Assembly (NCBI GenBank): GCA_963718775.1
Contig: OY970377.1
Span: 1,798,001 to 1,862,000, forward strand
DNA length: 64,000 nt
Direction: 5' to 3'
Source of the DNA: VRUE01 sp963718775
Lineage (GTDB): Bacteria; Actinomycetota; Thermoleophilia; Solirubrobacterales; 70-9
Below the pieces are notes generated by a model that saw only the letters and a program-made list of their open reading frames with translations, was not told where the DNA came from and did no database searches. Positions 1 through 8,406 of this stretch are shown here, one piece after another (the first letter of the stretch is position 1; each line of letters starts with the position of its first letter). The translations under genes were made by a program, and so were the position numbers.

Positions 1-2850
1 GCGGTCGAGCTCGCCGGTGCTGGTCGAGGTCACGGTCGGGTCCTCGTATTCGCCGAGCTCCATCTTGTGGCGCAGGTCCTTCAGCGCCGCCGACATCTCG
101 TCGTGGCGCTGCTTGGCGGCGCTGTCCACCGCCTCGCGGCCGATCACGCCCTCCTCGACCAGCTTCTCCGCGTAGATCTCGGAGACCGGTGGGTGCGCCT
201 TGATCTTGGCGGCGATCAGCGGCTGGGTGTAGGCGGGCTCGTCGGTCTCGTTGTGGCCGTAGCGCCGGTAGCCGATCACGTCGATGACGATGTCGCGGCC
301 CCAGCGCTCGCGGTAGGCCATCGCCAGGCGGACCGCTGAGGAGCAGGCCTCGACGTCGTCGGCGTTGACGTGGACGATCGGCACGTTGAAGCCCTTCGCC
401 ATGTCGGCCGCATAGGGGGTCGAGCGAGCGTCTTCGGGATCGGTGGTGAAGCCGACCTGGTTGTTCTGGATGACGTGGATCGTGCCGCCGGTGGTGTAGC
501 CCTTCAGCGCTTGCAGGTTGAGCGTCTCGGCAACTACGCCCTGGCCGGGGAAGGCAGCGTCGCCATGCAGGAGCACCGGGACTGCGCGCTTTGGCTCATG
601 CTCGATCTCGGCGCCGTCGGAGCTTGACTGGATGAAGCGAGTGGCGCCCTCGACCACCGGGTTGACGAACTCGAGGTGGCTCGGGTTGGGGTAGAGGCGG
701 ACGGCGATCTTCTCGCCCTCGCTGGTCTCGTAGACCCCCTGGTGGCCGTAGTGATACTTGACGTCGCCGGTGCCGCCGTGCGGGATCGCCGCCACCGCCT
801 TGACCGCGTCGATCTGCTTGGAGCCCTCGAACTCGGCCAGGATCGACTCGACCGAACGACCGAGGTTGTGGGCGAGCACGCTGAGCCGGCCACGGTGGGC
901 CATGCCGAAGACGACCTCCTCGGCGCCGCCGCGGTAGGCGAGCGTGACCAGCTCGTCGAGCATCGGCACGACCACGTCGAGACCCTCGATCGTGAAGATC
1001 TTCTGGCCCAGGTAGGCCTTCTCGATGAAGCGCTCGAACTGGAAGACGTCGACGAGGCGCTCCAGCAGGCGACGTTTCTCCTCGTCGGCGAGCGGCTGGC
1101 GGTGGGCGCCGGTCTCGACCATCTCGCGCAGCCAGGTGCGCTGCTGGTGAGAGGAGAGGTGCTCGAACTGGTAGGCGATCGTGCCGCAGTAGGCCTCGCG
1201 CATGCGCGGCAGCGCCTCCAGCAGCGTCTCGCCGGGCACGCCGATGCGCAGGATCGAGGCGGGGATACGCGCCATCAGCTCCGGCGTCAGGTTGAGGTTC
1301 TCGGGCTGGATCGCCGGGTCGCCCTTGGGCTCGCGGCCGAGCGGGTCGAGGCGGGCGGAGAGGTGGCCGTGGGTGCGGTAGCCCTTGAGCAAGGAGGTGG
1401 CAGCCTGCACCGCCTGCAGCAGCTCCTCGTCGGGCTGGGTGGTGGTGACGGCCATCTCCTCCGTATGCGAGGAAGGCGTGCCGAGCGGGGGCGCCGAGGC
1501 GGAGGCGGGGTGGGCAGAGGCGATCGGCGCGTCGTCGACGCCGAGGCTGGCGGCGACGGCCTCGTAGAAGCCGTCCTCGCCCTGCAGGAACTGCTCGATG
1601 CTGCGCAGGAAGGCGCCGGACTCGGCGCCCTGGATCACCCGGTGGTCGTAGGTCGAGGTCAGCGTCATCGTCTTCGAGACGCCGAGCTGGCGCAGGCGGT
1701 CGGGGGAGGCGTGGGCCCACTCGGGCGGGTAGGCGATCGCGCCGGTGGCGATGATCGCGCTCTGGCCGCTCATCAGCCGCGGCACCGAGGCGACGGTACC
1801 GATCCCGCCCGGATTGGTCAGGGAGATGTTGGTGCCCTGGAAGTCGTCGGCGCTGAGCTTGCTCTCCCGCGTCTTCGTGATCAGATCCTCGTAGTAGCTG
1901 TGGAAGGCAGCGAAGTCGAGGGCCTCAGCCCCCTTGATCGCCGGCACCATCAGGCTGTGCGAGCCGTCCTTGCGCTCGACGTCGACGGCGATGCCGAGGT
2001 TGACCGGCCCGCCCTCGATCGCAAATGGCTTCCCGTCGCGCCGCTCGAACACCCGCGTCATCACCGAGTGCTGCTTGGCCGCCTGCACGATCGCCCAAGC
2101 GACCAGATGAGTGAAGGACACCTTCATCCCCCGCTCCTTCAACAGCCCATTCAGCGCTTTGCGCTTCGCATCGAGCGTGTCGACGGCAACCGTCCTGAAC
2201 GACGTAGCCGTAGGCACCTCCCGGCTCTCGTCCATCGCCTGAGCCAACATCGCCGCCGGCCCCCGCAGAGCCTTCTCCTCACCAACAGCAGCAGGGCCTC
2301 CACCGTTGGCAGCAGAGAGCACGTCCTCCTTCAGCACCTTGGCCCCGGGCCCCGACCCAGCTACCGAGCCCAGGTCGACGCCATTGGCTTCAGCAACCCT
2401 TCGGGCCACGGGAGTCGCCCGCACTCCATCGCCAGCTCCGTCGGTCCCGGAAGGCGCGGCTCCAGCGCTGCCACCCGCGGGTGGCGCGGACTCGGGGGGG
2501 CCGAGAACGGAGGCGGAGCCCCCGCCCGCAGGCCCCGCCGAGGTCGCGACGGGTCCCGCGGTAGACCCGTTCGAACCCTCAGCCGTCCCGCCATCCCCCT
2601 CACCAGCCTCCATCTCAGCCAACGGAGCCCCAACCGGCACCTCATCGTCGACCGATACCAGCAGCTTCGTAATGACGCCATCCGCAGGCGCCGGCACCTC
2701 GGCGTCGACCTTGTCGGTCGAGACCTCGACGACGGTGTCGCCCTCGCTGACGAAGTCCCCCTCGGCCACGTGCCACTCGAGCACGATGCCCTCGGTGACC
2801 GACTCGCCCATTTCTGGCATCTGGATCTGCACGGTCGCCGTTTGCGCCAT
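1..2850 (-). CDS. kgd: Multifunctional 2-oxoglutarate dehydrogenase (fused E2-E1, Kgd type), 3' end outside window
   Basis: About 950 residues are present from an ATG at 2850; the frame is open to base 1 and the C-terminal part of E1 lies outside. Domains in order: a lipoyl domain (residues 1-80, STDKVDAEV with lipoyl Lys47), a long Gly/Ala/Pro linker holding an 87-bp repeat, an E3-binding domain (about 133-175, RATPVARRVAEANGV), a succinyltransferase E2 core (about 200-440, active-site DHRVIQGAESG) and a thiamine-dependent E1 (from about 490; GDAAFPGQG near 765, then GYRRYGHNE). It should convert 2-oxoglutarate to succinyl-CoA in the TCA cycle. Mycobacterial Kgd has the E2 core and E1 but, as I recall, no lipoyl or E3-binding domain, so this version looks self-contained for both. 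It is divergent from the acyl-CoA reductase gene that starts at 2877. Confidence 0.93.
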   Translation of the reverse strand, partial: MAQTATVQIQMPEMGESVTEGIVLEWHVAEGDFVSEGDTVVEVSTDKVDAEVPAPADGVITKLLVSVDDEVPVGAPLAEMEAGEGDGGTAEGSNGSTAGPVATSAGPAGGGSASVLGPPESAPPAGGSAGAAPSGTDGAGDGVRATPVARRVAEANGVDLGSVAGSGPGAKVLKEDVLSAANGGGPAAVGEEKALRGPAAMLAQAMDESREVPTATSFRTVAVDTLDAKRKALNGLLKERGMKVSFTHLVAWAIVQAAKQHSVMTRVFERRDGKPFAIEGGPVNLGIAVDVERKDGSHSLMVPAIKGAEALDFAAFHSYYEDLITKTRESKLSADDFQGTNISLTNPGGIGTVASVPRLMSGQSAIIATGAIAYPPEWAHASPDRLRQLGVSKTMTLTSTYDHRVIQGAESGAFLRSIEQFLQGEDGFYEAVAASLGVDDAPIASAHPASASAPPLGTPSSHTEEMAVTTTQPDEELLQAVQAATSLLKGYRTHGHLSARLDPLGREPKGDPAIQPENLNLTPELMARIPASILRIGVPGETLLEALPRMREAYCGTIAYQFEHLSSHQQRTWLREMVETGAHRQPLADEEKRRLLERLVDVFQFERFIEKAYLGQKIFTIEGLDVVVPMLDELVTLAYRGGAEEVVFGMAHRGRLSVLAHNLGRSVESILAEFEGSKQIDAVKAVAAIPHGGTGDVKYHYGHQGVYETSEGEKIAVRLYPNPSHLEFVNPVVEGATRFIQSSSDGAEIEHEPKRAVPVLLHGDAAFPGQGVVAETLNLQALKGYTTGGTIHVIQNNQVGFTTDPEDARSTPYAADMAKGFNVPIVHVNADDVEACSSAVRLAMAYRERWGRDIVIDVIGYRRYGHNETDEPAYTQPLIAAKIKAHPPVSEIYAEKLVEEGVIGREAVDSAAKQRHDEMSAALKDLRHKMELGEYEDPTVTSTSTGELDR
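2475..2561 (+). repeat. 87-bp CCGCGG-bounded palindromic element, copy 1 (in kgd linker)
   Basis: An 87-bp segment starting and ending in CCGCGG matches the segment at 46667-46753 (opposite strand) at 83 of 87 positions. It is an imperfect inverted repeat with arms of about 28 nt. It is exactly 29 codons and in frame in kgd, encoding part of the linker between the lipoyl and E3-binding domains (SAGPAGGGSASVLGPPESAP). Confidence 0.85.
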
Positions 2851-2876
2851 TCTTGGAATGAGTGTATGAAAGAGCG

Positions 2877-4868
2877 GTGAACTACTTCGTCACCGGCGCT
2901 ACCGGCTTCATCGGTCGCAACCTCGTGCAGCGTCTCTTGCATCGCGAGGGCACCGTCTACGCCCTGGTCCGAGCCGGGTCGCGAGGCCGTTTGGAGGAGC
3001 TGCGGACCGCTTGGGGAGCCGATGGGGCGCGCGTCGTGCCGATCGCCGGCGATCTCGCCCAGCCGGGCCTCGGGGTCTCCGAGGAGGACCTGCTCACCCT
3101 GCGCGGCGACATCGACCACTTCTTCCACCTGGCGGCGATCTACGACATGGCCGCCGGCGCCGAGGCACAGGAGGTCGCCAACGTCGAGGGCACTCGCCAC
3201 GCCGTCGAACTTGCCGGGGCGATCGATGCGGGCTGCTTCCACCAGGTCAGCTCGATCGCCGCCGCCGGCCTCTACAAGGGCGAGTGGCGCGAGGACATGT
3301 TCGAGGAGGCCGAAAAGCTCGACACGCATCCCTACTTCCGCACCAAGCACGAGTCCGAGCGGGTCGTGCGCGAGGAGTGCCGCCGACCCTGGCGCGTCTA
3401 CAGGCCGGGGATCGTCGTCGGCGACTCGCGCACCGGCGAGATCGACAAGGTCGACGGGCCCTACTACGTCTTCAAGCTGCTGCAGCGGGCTCGCAGAGTC
3501 CTACCGTCCTGGCTGCCGGCGGTGGGTATCGAGGGCGGCGAGATCAACATCGTCCCGGTCGACTACGTCGCCGACGCGATCGACTACATCGCCCACAAGC
3601 CGGGGCTGGACAGCCAGGCGTTCTCGCTCACCGATCCGGCGCCGAAGCGTGCCGGCGAGATGCTCAACCTCTTCGCCCGCGCCGCCGACGCGCCGCAGGC
3701 GGCGCTGCAGCTCGACTCGGGAGTTACCGACCCGGCCACCTCGCTGGTCAAGACCGGCCTGCGCTTCTTCCCGCCGGCGAAGCGGGTGATGAAGGTGGGG
3801 CTGGATCAGCTCGGCATCCCCGCCGGCATGCTCACCTACGTCAACTACCCGACTCGCTTCGACTCGACCAATGCCGAGGCGGCGCTCGAGGGCTCCGGTA
3901 TCTCGGTGCCGCCGCTGGATTCCTACGCGGATCGGGTCTGGGACTACTGGGAGCGCACCCTCGACCCCGACCTCTTCAAGGACCGTTCGCTGAGCGCCGC
4001 CGTGCGCGGCAAGGTGGTGCTGATCACCGGCGCCTCCTCGGGGATCGGCAAGGCGTCGGCGGTCAAGGCTGCCGATGCCGGGGCGACCGTGCTGCTGGTG
4101 GCGCGCTCGGTCGAGAAGCTCGAGGAGACCAAGGCCGAGATCGAGGACAGCGGTGGGATCGCCCACATCCACCGCTGTGACATGGCCGACATCGAGGACG
4201 TCGAGCGGATGGCCGAGGAGGTCCTCACCTATCACGGCCAGGTCGACATCCTCGTCAACAACGCCGGCCGCTCGATCCGCCGCTCGGTCGGGCTCTCTTA
4301 CGATCGCTTCCACGACTACGAGCGGACGATTCAGCTCAACTACCTCGGCGCCGTGCGGCTGATCCTCGCCCTGCTGCCTTCGATGCGGGCGCGCAAGTCG
4401 GGCCACATCATCAACGTCAGCTCGATTGGGACGCAGACGAATCCGCCGCGCTTCTCGGCCTATGTGGCGTCGAAGGCGGCGCTCGACGCGTTCAGCCGCG
4501 TGATCGCCTCTGAGGTGATCGACGACGGCGTCCACCTGACCACGATCCACATGCCGCTGGTGCGCACGCCGATGATCGCGCCGACGCGGATGTATGACGT
4601 CTTCCCGGCGATCGCGCCGGAGGAGGCAGCCGAGATGATCGCCGGCGCGATGATCGCCCAGCCGAAGAAGGTGGCGACGCGGCTGGGGACTTTTGGCGAG
4701 CTGTTGTACGCGGTTGCGCCGAAGGCGAGCGATCGGATTCTCAACCAGGCATACAAGTTGTTCCCGGAGTCGCAGGCGGCCAAGGGGAAGGGCGAGGAGG
4801 CGCCGGACAAGGCGCCCTCTACCGAGGCTGTTGCGTTTGCGCATTTGATGAAAGGTGTTCATTGGTAG
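2877..4868 (+). CDS. Two-domain SDR fatty acyl-CoA reductase-like protein
   Basis: The N-terminal half is an extended short-chain dehydrogenase: NAD(P) motif GATGFIG at its start and a catalytic YxxxK in HPYFRTKHESE. The C-terminal half (from about residue 365) is a classical SDR with GASSGIGKA, NNAGRS and YVASKAAL. Two tandem Rossmann reductases of about 660 residues is the layout of bacterial fatty acyl-CoA reductases such as Maqu_2507 and mycobacterial AcrA1, which reduce acyl-CoA through the aldehyde to the alcohol. The GTG at 2877 (MNYFVTGATGF) is preferred because AAAGAG sits just upstream and the glycine motif falls at the usual distance; an in-frame GTG at 2862 is the alternative. The gene is divergent from kgd. 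A role in wax ester or ether lipid synthesis is inference, supported by the AGPS-like gene downstream. Confidence 0.75.
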   Translation: MNYFVTGATGFIGRNLVQRLLHREGTVYALVRAGSRGRLEELRTAWGADGARVVPIAGDLAQPGLGVSEEDLLTLRGDIDHFFHLAAIYDMAAGAEAQEVANVEGTRHAVELAGAIDAGCFHQVSSIAAAGLYKGEWREDMFEEAEKLDTHPYFRTKHESERVVREECRRPWRVYRPGIVVGDSRTGEIDKVDGPYYVFKLLQRARRVLPSWLPAVGIEGGEINIVPVDYVADAIDYIAHKPGLDSQAFSLTDPAPKRAGEMLNLFARAADAPQAALQLDSGVTDPATSLVKTGLRFFPPAKRVMKVGLDQLGIPAGMLTYVNYPTRFDSTNAEAALEGSGISVPPLDSYADRVWDYWERTLDPDLFKDRSLSAAVRGKVVLITGASSGIGKASAVKAADAGATVLLVARSVEKLEETKAEIEDSGGIAHIHRCDMADIEDVERMAEEVLTYHGQVDILVNNAGRSIRRSVGLSYDRFHDYERTIQLNYLGAVRLILALLPSMRARKSGHIINVSSIGTQTNPPRFSAYVASKAALDAFSRVIASEVIDDGVHLTTIHMPLVRTPMIAPTRMYDVFPAIAPEEAAEMIAGAMIAQPKKVATRLGTFGELLYAVAPKASDRILNQAYKLFPESQAAKGKGEEAPDKAPSTEAVAFAHLMKGVHW

Positions 4869-4970
4869 GGGCGGGGTGCCCCTCCCCATGAGGCCGTTGC
4901 GCAGCTGGGTCGCTGATGGCGATTCGGTAGGTGGACACTGAGCCTCCTGGGGAGGGGAACCCCGCCCCTA
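4866..4970. repeat. Long inverted repeat between codirectional genes
   Basis: Arms 4866-4887 and 4949-4970 are 22 nt with one mismatch, separated by a 61-nt loop. The left arm begins with the TAG stop codon of the acyl-CoA reductase gene. There is no T-tract, so it is not a standard intrinsic terminator. The right arm ends 15 nt before the next start codon. Confidence 0.85.
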
Positions 4971-4985
4971 CGGTGACCGGCTCTC

Positions 4986-6638
4986 ATGGCTCGGAGGCTC
5001 AAGCACTGGGGGTGGGGGTATGAGGACCAAGCGCCTTCTAAGAAAGAGCTTGAGGAGGCTGCGGCGGGGATAAGGGCGCGGTTGGGGTTTGGGGGAGAGG
5101 TCGAGGAGGCGGTGCCGCTCGATGAGGTGGAGCTGCGCGGGGCGCGGTTGAAGGTGCCTGGGGCTTTTGGGGATCTCTTTACGGACGACCACTATCAACG
5201 TGTTTCCCACGCTCTTGGGAAGGCGTACAGGGATGTGGTGCGGGGGTTTCGGGGGGAATTCGAGAACCCGCCTGATCTCGTTGCGTTTCCTAAGGACGAG
5301 TCGGAGATCGAGACCGTTCTCTCTTGGTCTGAGGCCGAGGGGGCAGCTGTGGTGCCCTTTGGCGGCGGGACCAGCGTGGTCGGTGGGGTCGAGGCGCGAC
5401 TGGGGGACCGGCCGGTCGTCTCGATGGATCTGCGGCGGTTGGATCGGGTGCTGGAGGTCGATGCGGAGTCGCTGGCGGCGCGGATCCAGGCTGGGGCCAC
5501 CGGGCCTGGGCTGGAGGACCAGCTGCGTGAGCATGGCCTGACGCTGCGCCACTTCCCGCAGTCGTTTGAGTACTCGACGCTGGGGGGCTGGGTTGCGACC
5601 CGCGCTGGCGGTCATTTCGCGACGCTTTACACCCACATCGACGACCTGGTCGAGTCGGTGCGGGCGATCACGCCGCGGGGGACTTGGGAGAGCCGGCGGC
5701 TGCCGGGGTCCGGCGCGGGGCCTTCGCCTGACCGGGCGTTGATCGGCTCGGAGGGCATCCTCGGCGTGATCGCCGAGGCCTGGGTGCGGGTGCGGCCGCG
5801 ACCCCAGTTCAAGAACTCCTGTGGGGTCGAGTTCGACGACTTCCTCGCCGCCGCGCGTGCCGTGCGCGAGATCTCGCAGTCCGGCCTCTACCCCTCTAAC
5901 TGCCGCCTGCTCGACGCGCTCGAGGCGGGCACGACCGGCGCCGGGACGGGAGAGAAGAACCTGATGGTGCTCGGCTTCGAGTCGGCGAACCTCCCGGTCG
6001 ACGAGCCGATGCGCCTCGCCCTCGACATCGCCCAGTCCCACGGCGGCATCCCCAACTCCCCGCCTCTTGGCCGGAGCGCGACGGGCCGAAATCCGGAGCC
6101 ACATTCCGGAAATCGTCCCGTCAGTGGGGGATCGGACGATTCGGTGGGCGCCTGGCGCGGCGCCTTCCTGCTTGCTCCCTACCTGCGTGACACGTTTGTT
6201 GCTTGCGGCGTGCTCTCCGAGACCTTCGAGACGGCGATCACCTGGGATCGCTTCGAGGACTTCCACGCCGAGACGACGGCAGCGGTTCGAGCCAAGGTCG
6301 CCGAGGTCTGCGGCGCCCCGGCCGAGGGTGAGGGAGCGCCTCGGGTTAGCTGCCGCTTCACCCACGTTTACCCGGACGGACCGGCGCCCTACTTCACGGT
6401 GCTCGCGCCGGCGATCCGCGGCGGCGAGGTCGAGCAGTGGGACGAGATCAAGGCCGCGGCGGGGGAGGCTCTGATCGAAGGCGGCGGCACGATTACCCAC
6501 CACCACGCCGTCGGCCGCGACCACCGCCCCTGGTACGACCGCCAGCGCCCGGCTCCGTTCGCCGCCGCGCTGCGAGCCGCCAAGGCCGAGCTCGACCCTG
6601 CCGGCATGCTTAACCCCGGCGTGCTCATCGATCCATAG
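4986..6638 (+). CDS. FAD-binding oxidoreductase, alkyl-dihydroxyacetonephosphate synthase-like
   Basis: 550 residues of the VAO/PCMH flavoprotein superfamily. The FAD domain contains VVPFGGGTSVVGG and the AGPS-typical PQSFEYSTLGGWVATRAGG; the C-terminus carries the conserved HHHAVGRDH segment and ends in a typical DPAGMLNPGVL. AGPS swaps the acyl chain of acyl-DHAP for a fatty alcohol to make an ether bond. That fits the preceding acyl-CoA reductase, which could supply the fatty alcohol, but the substrate is inferred. An unusual stretch at about residues 355-380 (NSPPLGRSATGRNPEPHSGN) is encoded by an in-frame inverted repeat and looks like an insertion just before the conserved SVGAWRGAF segment. 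Confidence 0.8.
   Translation: MARRLKHWGWGYEDQAPSKKELEEAAAGIRARLGFGGEVEEAVPLDEVELRGARLKVPGAFGDLFTDDHYQRVSHALGKAYRDVVRGFRGEFENPPDLVAFPKDESEIETVLSWSEAEGAAVVPFGGGTSVVGGVEARLGDRPVVSMDLRRLDRVLEVDAESLAARIQAGATGPGLEDQLREHGLTLRHFPQSFEYSTLGGWVATRAGGHFATLYTHIDDLVESVRAITPRGTWESRRLPGSGAGPSPDRALIGSEGILGVIAEAWVRVRPRPQFKNSCGVEFDDFLAAARAVREISQSGLYPSNCRLLDALEAGTTGAGTGEKNLMVLGFESANLPVDEPMRLALDIAQSHGGIPNSPPLGRSATGRNPEPHSGNRPVSGGSDDSVGAWRGAFLLAPYLRDTFVACGVLSETFETAITWDRFEDFHAETTAAVRAKVAEVCGAPAEGEGAPRVSCRFTHVYPDGPAPYFTVLAPAIRGGEVEQWDEIKAAAGEALIEGGGTITHHHAVGRDHRPWYDRQRPAPFAAALRAAKAELDPAGMLNPGVLIDP
6080..6122. repeat. In-frame inverted repeat inside the AGPS-like gene
   Basis: Arms 6080-6097 and 6105-6122 match at 15 of 18 positions around a 7-nt loop. 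A second, competing pairing exists between AATCGTCC at 6111-6118 and GGACGATT at 6134-6141. The reading frame passes through without a stop. Confidence 0.6.
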
Positions 6639-6646
6639 CCCGACCT

Positions 6647-6698
6647 CAGCGCATCCGACATCGACCACACCCGAGGTGGGTCAATGTCGGATGCGCTG
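6647..6698. repeat. Inverted repeat downstream of the AGPS-like gene
   Basis: Arms 6647-6666 and 6679-6698 match at 19 of 20 positions around a 12-nt loop. It lies 9 nt after the AGPS-like stop and upstream of the codirectional UbiA gene. No T-tract follows. It may act as a terminator or RNA-stabilising hairpin. Confidence 0.75.
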
Positions 6699-6783
6699 TG
6701 CCGACGGCGGGCAGCGGTACCCTGTCGCGACTGAATCTCCCTTGCCGGGTGGGTTTGCGCCAGTCGCCCGCCGGCTCAGCTAG

Positions 6784-7743
6784 ATGGAAACCATCACTTC
6801 GGAACAGCCGACGGCCCCGGTCCCTGCCGGGAAGAACGATCCCTCCATGGACGAGCCCGTGGTGCCGAGGCGCTCGCCGCTGCGGGCTGCGATCAAGACG
6901 GGCCGGCCGCAGGAGTGGATCAAGAACGTCTTCGTCTTCGCCGGGCTGCTCTTCTCCGGCAAGTTCGACCAGTCGCACGAGGTCATCGAGGCGGTGCTGA
7001 CCTTCTTCGCCTTCTGCTTCATCTCCAGCGCCGGCTACTACGTCAACGACCTGATCGACGTCGAGCTCGACCGCAAGCACCCGAAGAAGCGCTTCCGGCC
7101 GCTGGCCGCCCGTGAGCTGCCGGAAAGCACCGCGAAGCTGATCGCGCCGCTGCTCGCCGCCCTGGCGATCGCGATCGCCTTCCTCACGGTCAACTGGGAG
7201 GTCGGCCTGATGGTTGTCGGCTACGGCATCGCCCAGATGGCCTACAGCCTCGGGCTGAAGCAGATCGTCATCGTCGACGTGATGACCCTGGCGGGTCTCT
7301 TCATCCTCCGCGTCGCCGCCGGCGCCAGCGCGGTCGACGCCCATGCCTCCGAATGGCTGCTGCTCTGCACCGGCATGTTCGCCCTCTTCCTCGGCGTCAC
7401 CAAGCGCCGCCAGGAGGCCGTCTCCGAGCTCCACGAGGGCACCAGCAGCCGCCCGGTGCTTGAGCACTACTCGCTGCCCTTCCTCGACCAGATGGTCGCC
7501 ATGGTCACCACCGGCACGGTGATCAGCTACTCGATCTACGCCGTCAACTCGCCGCTGATCGGCAACGAGATGATGTGGACGATCCCCTCCGTCCTCTACT
7601 GCGTCTTCCGCTACCTCTACCTGATCTACGACCGCGCCGACGACCGCTCGACCGCCGCGATCGTCGCCGACGACAAGCCCTTGATCGCCGGCGCGGGCAG
7701 CTTCGCGGTCGTCGCCTTCCTGCTCCTCTACGTCTTCAACTAG
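6784..7743 (+). CDS. Decaprenyl-phosphate phosphoribosyltransferase-like UbiA family protein
   Basis: 319 residues with a soluble N-terminal tail and about eight hydrophobic segments. The first Asp-rich motif of UbiA prenyltransferases is NDLIDVELD (residues 88-96), followed by RKHPKKRFRPLAAREL, which matches the Rv3806c (DPPR synthase) type rather than the quinone or heme type. In mycobacteria that enzyme moves phosphoribosyl from PRPP to decaprenyl phosphate, the first committed step toward the arabinose donor for the cell wall. No other arabinogalactan genes are nearby, so the pathway assignment is by family only. The second aspartate-containing loop is less clear by eye. Confidence 0.75.
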   Translation: METITSEQPTAPVPAGKNDPSMDEPVVPRRSPLRAAIKTGRPQEWIKNVFVFAGLLFSGKFDQSHEVIEAVLTFFAFCFISSAGYYVNDLIDVELDRKHPKKRFRPLAARELPESTAKLIAPLLAALAIAIAFLTVNWEVGLMVVGYGIAQMAYSLGLKQIVIVDVMTLAGLFILRVAAGASAVDAHASEWLLLCTGMFALFLGVTKRRQEAVSELHEGTSSRPVLEHYSLPFLDQMVAMVTTGTVISYSIYAVNSPLIGNEMMWTIPSVLYCVFRYLYLIYDRADDRSTAAIVADDKPLIAGAGSFAVVAFLLLYVFN

Positions 7744-7774
7744 CGGTCACGCGGGCGATCCGCCCCCGCCCCGC

Positions 7775-8197
7775 TCAGAGGTTGGCGGGAGGCTCTTGCG
7801 GCGCTTCGGTCAGGTAGAAGCGAGTGCGGCCGAGCTCCTCGCCGTTGACTTCGACGACGGCGGCATGGGGGCCCGGGGCCGAGAAGGTCGCTTGGGTGCC
7901 AATCGACATGACCAGGCGCTGGTTCTGGCCGGCGGGCATGCCGGGTGGGCGGCCGGTCTCGAAGTCTGCCTGGAGGCCCTCGCCGAGCTCGACACCGTCG
8001 GGGTCGTGGATGTTGACCTGGAGGCTGTGGGGCTGGTTGGTCTCGTCCCAGGCGACGTCGAGGCCGAGGGCGATGTGGAAGCCCCACTCGTGGGGCAGCT
8101 CGGGGAGGCGCAGCACGTTCCAGCCGCCGCCGACCATGTAGAGCTTGCCGTTCACAGCCTCGCTGTGGTCGGTGAGCATCAGGAAGCCGATCTCCAT
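7775..8197 (-). CDS. Conserved hypothetical protein (DUF6941-like)
   Basis: 140 residues, no signal peptide or membrane segment. It opens MEIGFLMLTDHSEAVNGKLYMVGGGWN and looks all-beta, with alternating hydrophobic strands; this pattern resembles the family annotated DUF6941, a name given from memory. Function is unknown. It is convergent with the UbiA gene (31-nt gap) and is followed upstream by two more small unknown minus-strand genes at 8407 and 8769. Confidence 0.65.
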   Translation of the reverse strand: MEIGFLMLTDHSEAVNGKLYMVGGGWNVLRLPELPHEWGFHIALGLDVAWDETNQPHSLQVNIHDPDGVELGEGLQADFETGRPPGMPAGQNQRLVMSIGTQATFSAPGPHAAVVEVNGEELGRTRFYLTEAPQEPPANL

Positions 8198-8356
8198 CAG
8201 GTCAGGATACGGGTGTCAGTCACGCGCGATTGCCTTCGCTGGTCCGGTGGGCTCATCCGGGTTCTTGCATAGCGCTGCCGGCTTGTTCTGCTGGCGGATT
8301 GGCGCTTTCAACGAATCCAAAAACAGGTGGGTGCGCGCGTCGAATAGGCGGTTGCA

Positions 8357-8405
8357 CGACGGGGAGCATGGGGTCCGAAGGAGATTCGGGCCCCAGGTGC
8401 CGTCG
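8357..8405. repeat. Imperfect hairpin in the 8198-8406 intergenic region
   Basis: Left arm 8357-8379 pairs imperfectly with right arm 8385-8405 (strongest part TGGGGTCCGAA with TTCGGGCCCCA) around a 5-nt loop. It lies immediately downstream of the stop of the gene at 8407-8724, the position of a terminator for that gene. Nothing else was recognised in this roughly 210-nt gap. Confidence 0.55.
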
Positions 8406-8406
8406 A

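Noticed and set aside
676..2880. A 734-codon open frame on the plus strand opposite kgd
   Set aside because: It is the antisense shadow of kgd; its product is low-complexity and Arg/Asp-rich, while the minus strand encodes continuous, recognisable OGDH domains.
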